64,000 nt of DNA from an uncultured delta proteobacterium (GTDB lineage Bacteria > Desulfobacterota > Desulfobulbia > Desulfobulbales > Desulfocapsaceae), in contig CAIUQR010000059.1 of the NCBI GenBank assembly GCA_903901335.1, positions 62,001 to 126,000 on the forward strand, read 5' to 3'. Positions 62,242 to 64,000 of the stretch are shown here, piece after piece. The translations under genes and the position numbers were made by a program. The notes below the pieces were generated by a model. It saw only the letters and a list, made by a program, of their open reading frames with translations. It had not been told where the DNA came from and did no database searches. Numbering within the stretch: the first letter of the stretch is position 1; every line of letters begins with the position of its first letter.

Positions 62242-62652
62242 TCATAATATCATCATGGTCAACCGTGAGATGCAAGTCAGATCCCCCAGGTCATCGGTAA
62301 TCCTTATTTCCCAGACATGGGTTGTCCGCCCCAGATGAAGCGGCATGGCGCGACCTGTCACCCATCCACTCCGTACGGCTCGGATATGATTGGCGTTTAT
62401 CTCAAGGCCCACGCATGCCTTGTTTTCGTCGATACAGTGGTATGCCCCTATGCTCCCAAGAGTCTCAGCCAGGGTTGCCGATGCACCGCCATGGAGCAGG
62501 CCGAAGGGCTGGAGCGTCCGGGCATCCACCGGCATCCGGGCCTCAAGAAAATCATCGCCCACGGCTGTAAATTGGATACCAAGATGCTGTACCATTGTAT
62601 TGTTTGAAAATACCTGCAGCATCTCGACAATCGGTTGTTTTTTCCAGATCAT
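62242..62652 (-). CDS. Hotdog-fold acyl-CoA thioesterase (PaaI/YdiI-like)
   Basis: A 136-aa single hotdog domain with the family signature PFGLLHGGASATLAETLGS (catalytic Glu in AETLG) and GLEINANHIRAVRSGWVTG. Relatives hydrolyse aryl- or acyl-CoA esters; YdiI/MenI acts in menaquinone synthesis. The substrate here cannot be told. It is convergent-free and divergent from tdh. Confidence 0.85.
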   Translation of the reverse strand: MIWKKQPIVEMLQVFSNNTMVQHLGIQFTAVGDDFLEARMPVDARTLQPFGLLHGGASATLAETLGSIGAYHCIDENKACVGLEINANHIRAVRSGWVTGRAMPLHLGRTTHVWEIRITDDLGDLTCISRLTMMIL

Positions 62653-62898
62653 TATTATATCGCTTTTTCAGAAAGAATATAATTGTAATCCCGGCCTGAA
62701 TCCGGGCCAATCCGCCTCGACTCTGTGGCCAGGGCAACGACCTGAACAGAGTGAGAGTCTCTATTATACGATCAAATTGTCTTAACCGTAAGCTTTCTTT
62801 CCTGTGATTGGCGATAATCACAAAACCGATGTATAATAAAGCCTCAATCGATTCCTGCACCAGCGAGTGCCTTCAGAACAGAAAAAAGGATATACGAT

Positions 62899-63945
62899 AT
62901 GAAGATGATGCAAGCACTGGTGAAAGCAAAGAAGGAACCGGGCCTCAGGCTTCAGGACGTCCCGATACCCGAGACCGGGAAAAATGAGGTCCTGATCAAG
63001 ATCCTGCGCACCGCCATCTGCGGCACCGATGTTCATATCTATAACTGGGATGCCTGGGCCCAAAGGACGATCCCGGTGCCGATGCCTGTGGGCCATGAAT
63101 TTGTCGGCATTGTTGCTGAAACAGGAGAGAACGTCCATGACTTCAAACAGGGTGATCTGGTTTCGGGTGAAGGCCATCTTGTCTGCGGTCATTGCCGCAA
63201 CTGCCTCGCCGGCCGGCGGCATTTATGCATGCATACCAGCGGTGTCGGCGTGAACAGGCCCGGCGCCTTTGCCGAATATCTGACCATCCCGGTCACTAAT
63301 GTCTGGTTCTGCGACCATACCATTCCGCTCAATGTTCTGGCCTGCTTCGACCCCCTGGGCAATGCCGTACATACCGCCCTGTCATTTGATATACTGGGCG
63401 AGGATGTCCTGATTACCGGGGCCGGGCCGATCGGCTGCATGGCGGCAGCTATTGCCAGGCACGCCGGCGCCCGTCATATCGTCGTCACCGATGTTAACCC
63501 CTACCGTCTCAAACTGGCCAGGAAGGCGGGTGCGACCTTGGCAGTCAATGTGACCAAGACCAATCTGCCCGATGTCCAGAAAAAACTGGGCATGAAGGAG
63601 GGCTTTGACGTGGCGATGGAAATGTCCGGGAACCCAGCCGCCCTGAGCACAATTCTTGCCAATATGTGTCATGGCGGCAAGATCGCCCTGCTCGGCATCA
63701 TCCCGGAAAAAACTGCGATCGACTGGAACACCGTGGTCTTCAACGGTCTGACCATCAAGGGCATCTATGGTCGCGAGATGTTCGAGACCTGGTATAAGAT
63801 GACCTCGATGATCCAGTCCGGCCTGGACATCAGACCGCTGATCACCCACCGGTTTCATTACACTGAATTTGAGAAAGGATTCGAGGTAATGCGAACCGGA
63901 CAATCGGGCAAGGTGATCCTGAACTGGGAAGAAATACCTCGATAA
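62899..63945 (+). CDS. tdh: L-threonine 3-dehydrogenase
   Basis: Zinc-dependent, NAD-linked dehydrogenase converting threonine to 2-amino-3-ketobutyrate (348 aa, typical for Tdh). Motifs: [16 protein letters not shown] (catalytic Zn Cys), [12 protein letters not shown], the structural-zinc Cys set in [36 protein letters not shown] for NAD and [12 protein letters not shown] near the C-terminus. AAAGGATATACGAT precedes the ATG. The next gene begins 12 bases after the stop. Confidence 0.95.
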   Translation: MKMMQALVKAKKEPGLRLQDVPIPETGKNEVLIKILRTAICGTDVHIYNWDAWAQRTIPVPMPVGHEFVGIVAETGENVHDFKQGDLVSGEGHLVCGHCRNCLAGRRHLCMHTSGVGVNRPGAFAEYLTIPVTNVWFCDHTIPLNVLACFDPLGNAVHTALSFDILGEDVLITGAGPIGCMAAAIARHAGARHIVVTDVNPYRLKLARKAGATLAVNVTKTNLPDVQKKLGMKEGFDVAMEMSGNPAALSTILANMCHGGKIALLGIIPEKTAIDWNTVVFNGLTIKGIYGREMFETWYKMTSMIQSGLDIRPLITHRFHYTEFEKGFEVMRTGQSGKVILNWEEIPR

Positions 63946-63957
63946 AAGGAACAGGTG

Positions 63958-64000
63958 ATGTCACTGAATAGCCTAGATGAAACCCTGGCCGGAGAACTCG
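63958..64000 (+). CDS. Probable 2-amino-3-ketobutyrate CoA ligase, first codons only
   Basis: An ATG at 63958 with AAAGGAACAGGTG before it, coding MSLNSLDETLAGEL to the window edge. Its position directly after tdh suggests kbl, which completes the threonine-to-glycine pathway. Sequence alone is too short to prove it. Confidence 0.5.
   Translation, partial: MSLNSLDETLAGEL

Noticed and set aside
1-64000. CRISPR arrays, tRNA or rRNA genes, insertion sequences
   Set aside because: No repeat-spacer series, cloverleaf-like sequence, rRNA segment or transposase frame was recognised by reading.

Overview
The window reads as chromosome of an anaerobic, sulfate-reducer-like member of the Desulfobacterota (Desulfobulbales-like). 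The pointers are multihaem c-type cytochromes, a cytochrome c3-like protein, an MtrB/PioB porin with a DmsE-type decahaem partner, MutL with the endonuclease motifs, TrmFO, many PAS sensor kinases, PilZ proteins and rhodanese/rubrerythrin proteins. Most striking are several reading frames interrupted by UGA in a way that fits selenocysteine insertion, a trait known from selenoprotein-rich Desulfobacterota. The genus is an inference. No rRNA, tRNA, CRISPR or insertion sequence was seen.

Layout. 1-5.2 kb: a minus-strand phosphate operon, pstS - phoU/phosphatase fusion - pstC - pstA - divergent pstB - pstB (cut by the window edge). 5.2-7.7 kb: an archaeal-type phosphoglycerate mutase relative with a 2-phosphoglycerate kinase-like gene. 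8-15.6 kb: accessory block with a lipoprotein, a VapBC pair, two unknown proteins and a PLD-helicase-DUF3427 gene translationally coupled to a Nudix hydrolase (defence-like). 15.9-19.7 kb: mutL, a 3D-domain lipoprotein and trmFO, overlapping in series. 19.7-28.4 kb: a primase-helicase, two large cNMP/PilZ signalling paralogues and a polysaccharide-initiating sugar transferase. 28.7-37.6 kb: maf, fabL-like reductase, DUF362, serA, a B12-binding radical SAM protein, a ChaN-PDZ fusion, DUF1992 and a PilZ protein. 38.1-43.5 kb: sensor kinase, receiver and hybrid kinase.

43.6-48.9 kb is the most interesting part. An ArsR-type repressor with a palindromic upstream site heads a minus-strand operon in which four or five consecutive proteins become complete only when in-frame UGA codons are read through: a helical protein with a UxxxC motif, a membrane rhodanese-CcdA-thioredoxin fusion with two UGAs at the rhodanese active site, two paralogous thioredoxin-fold proteins with UGA at the same codon, and a SAM methyltransferase with two UGAs. 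A TVP38/DedA membrane protein and a J-domain protein share the operon. Hairpins lie 18-27 nt after the UGAs, and the two thioredoxin-fold paralogues show a compensatory base-pair change in theirs. I read this as an undescribed or little-described seleno-redox system, perhaps for metalloid or sulfur/selenium stress; the function is inference.

49.1-55.7 kb encodes an extracellular electron-transfer set: periplasmic tetrahaem cytochrome, outer-membrane porin, decahaem lipoprotein, a secreted SUMF1-fold protein and, divergently, a NapC/NirT-type inner-membrane multihaem quinol oxidase. Together these could carry electrons from the quinone pool to the cell surface, or inwards. 55.7-61.2 kb holds a 1409-residue PocR/PAS hybrid kinase and a membrane sensor. 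61.3-64 kb has a rhodanese-rubrerythrin fusion, a hotdog thioesterase, tdh and the first codons of a gene that is probably kbl.
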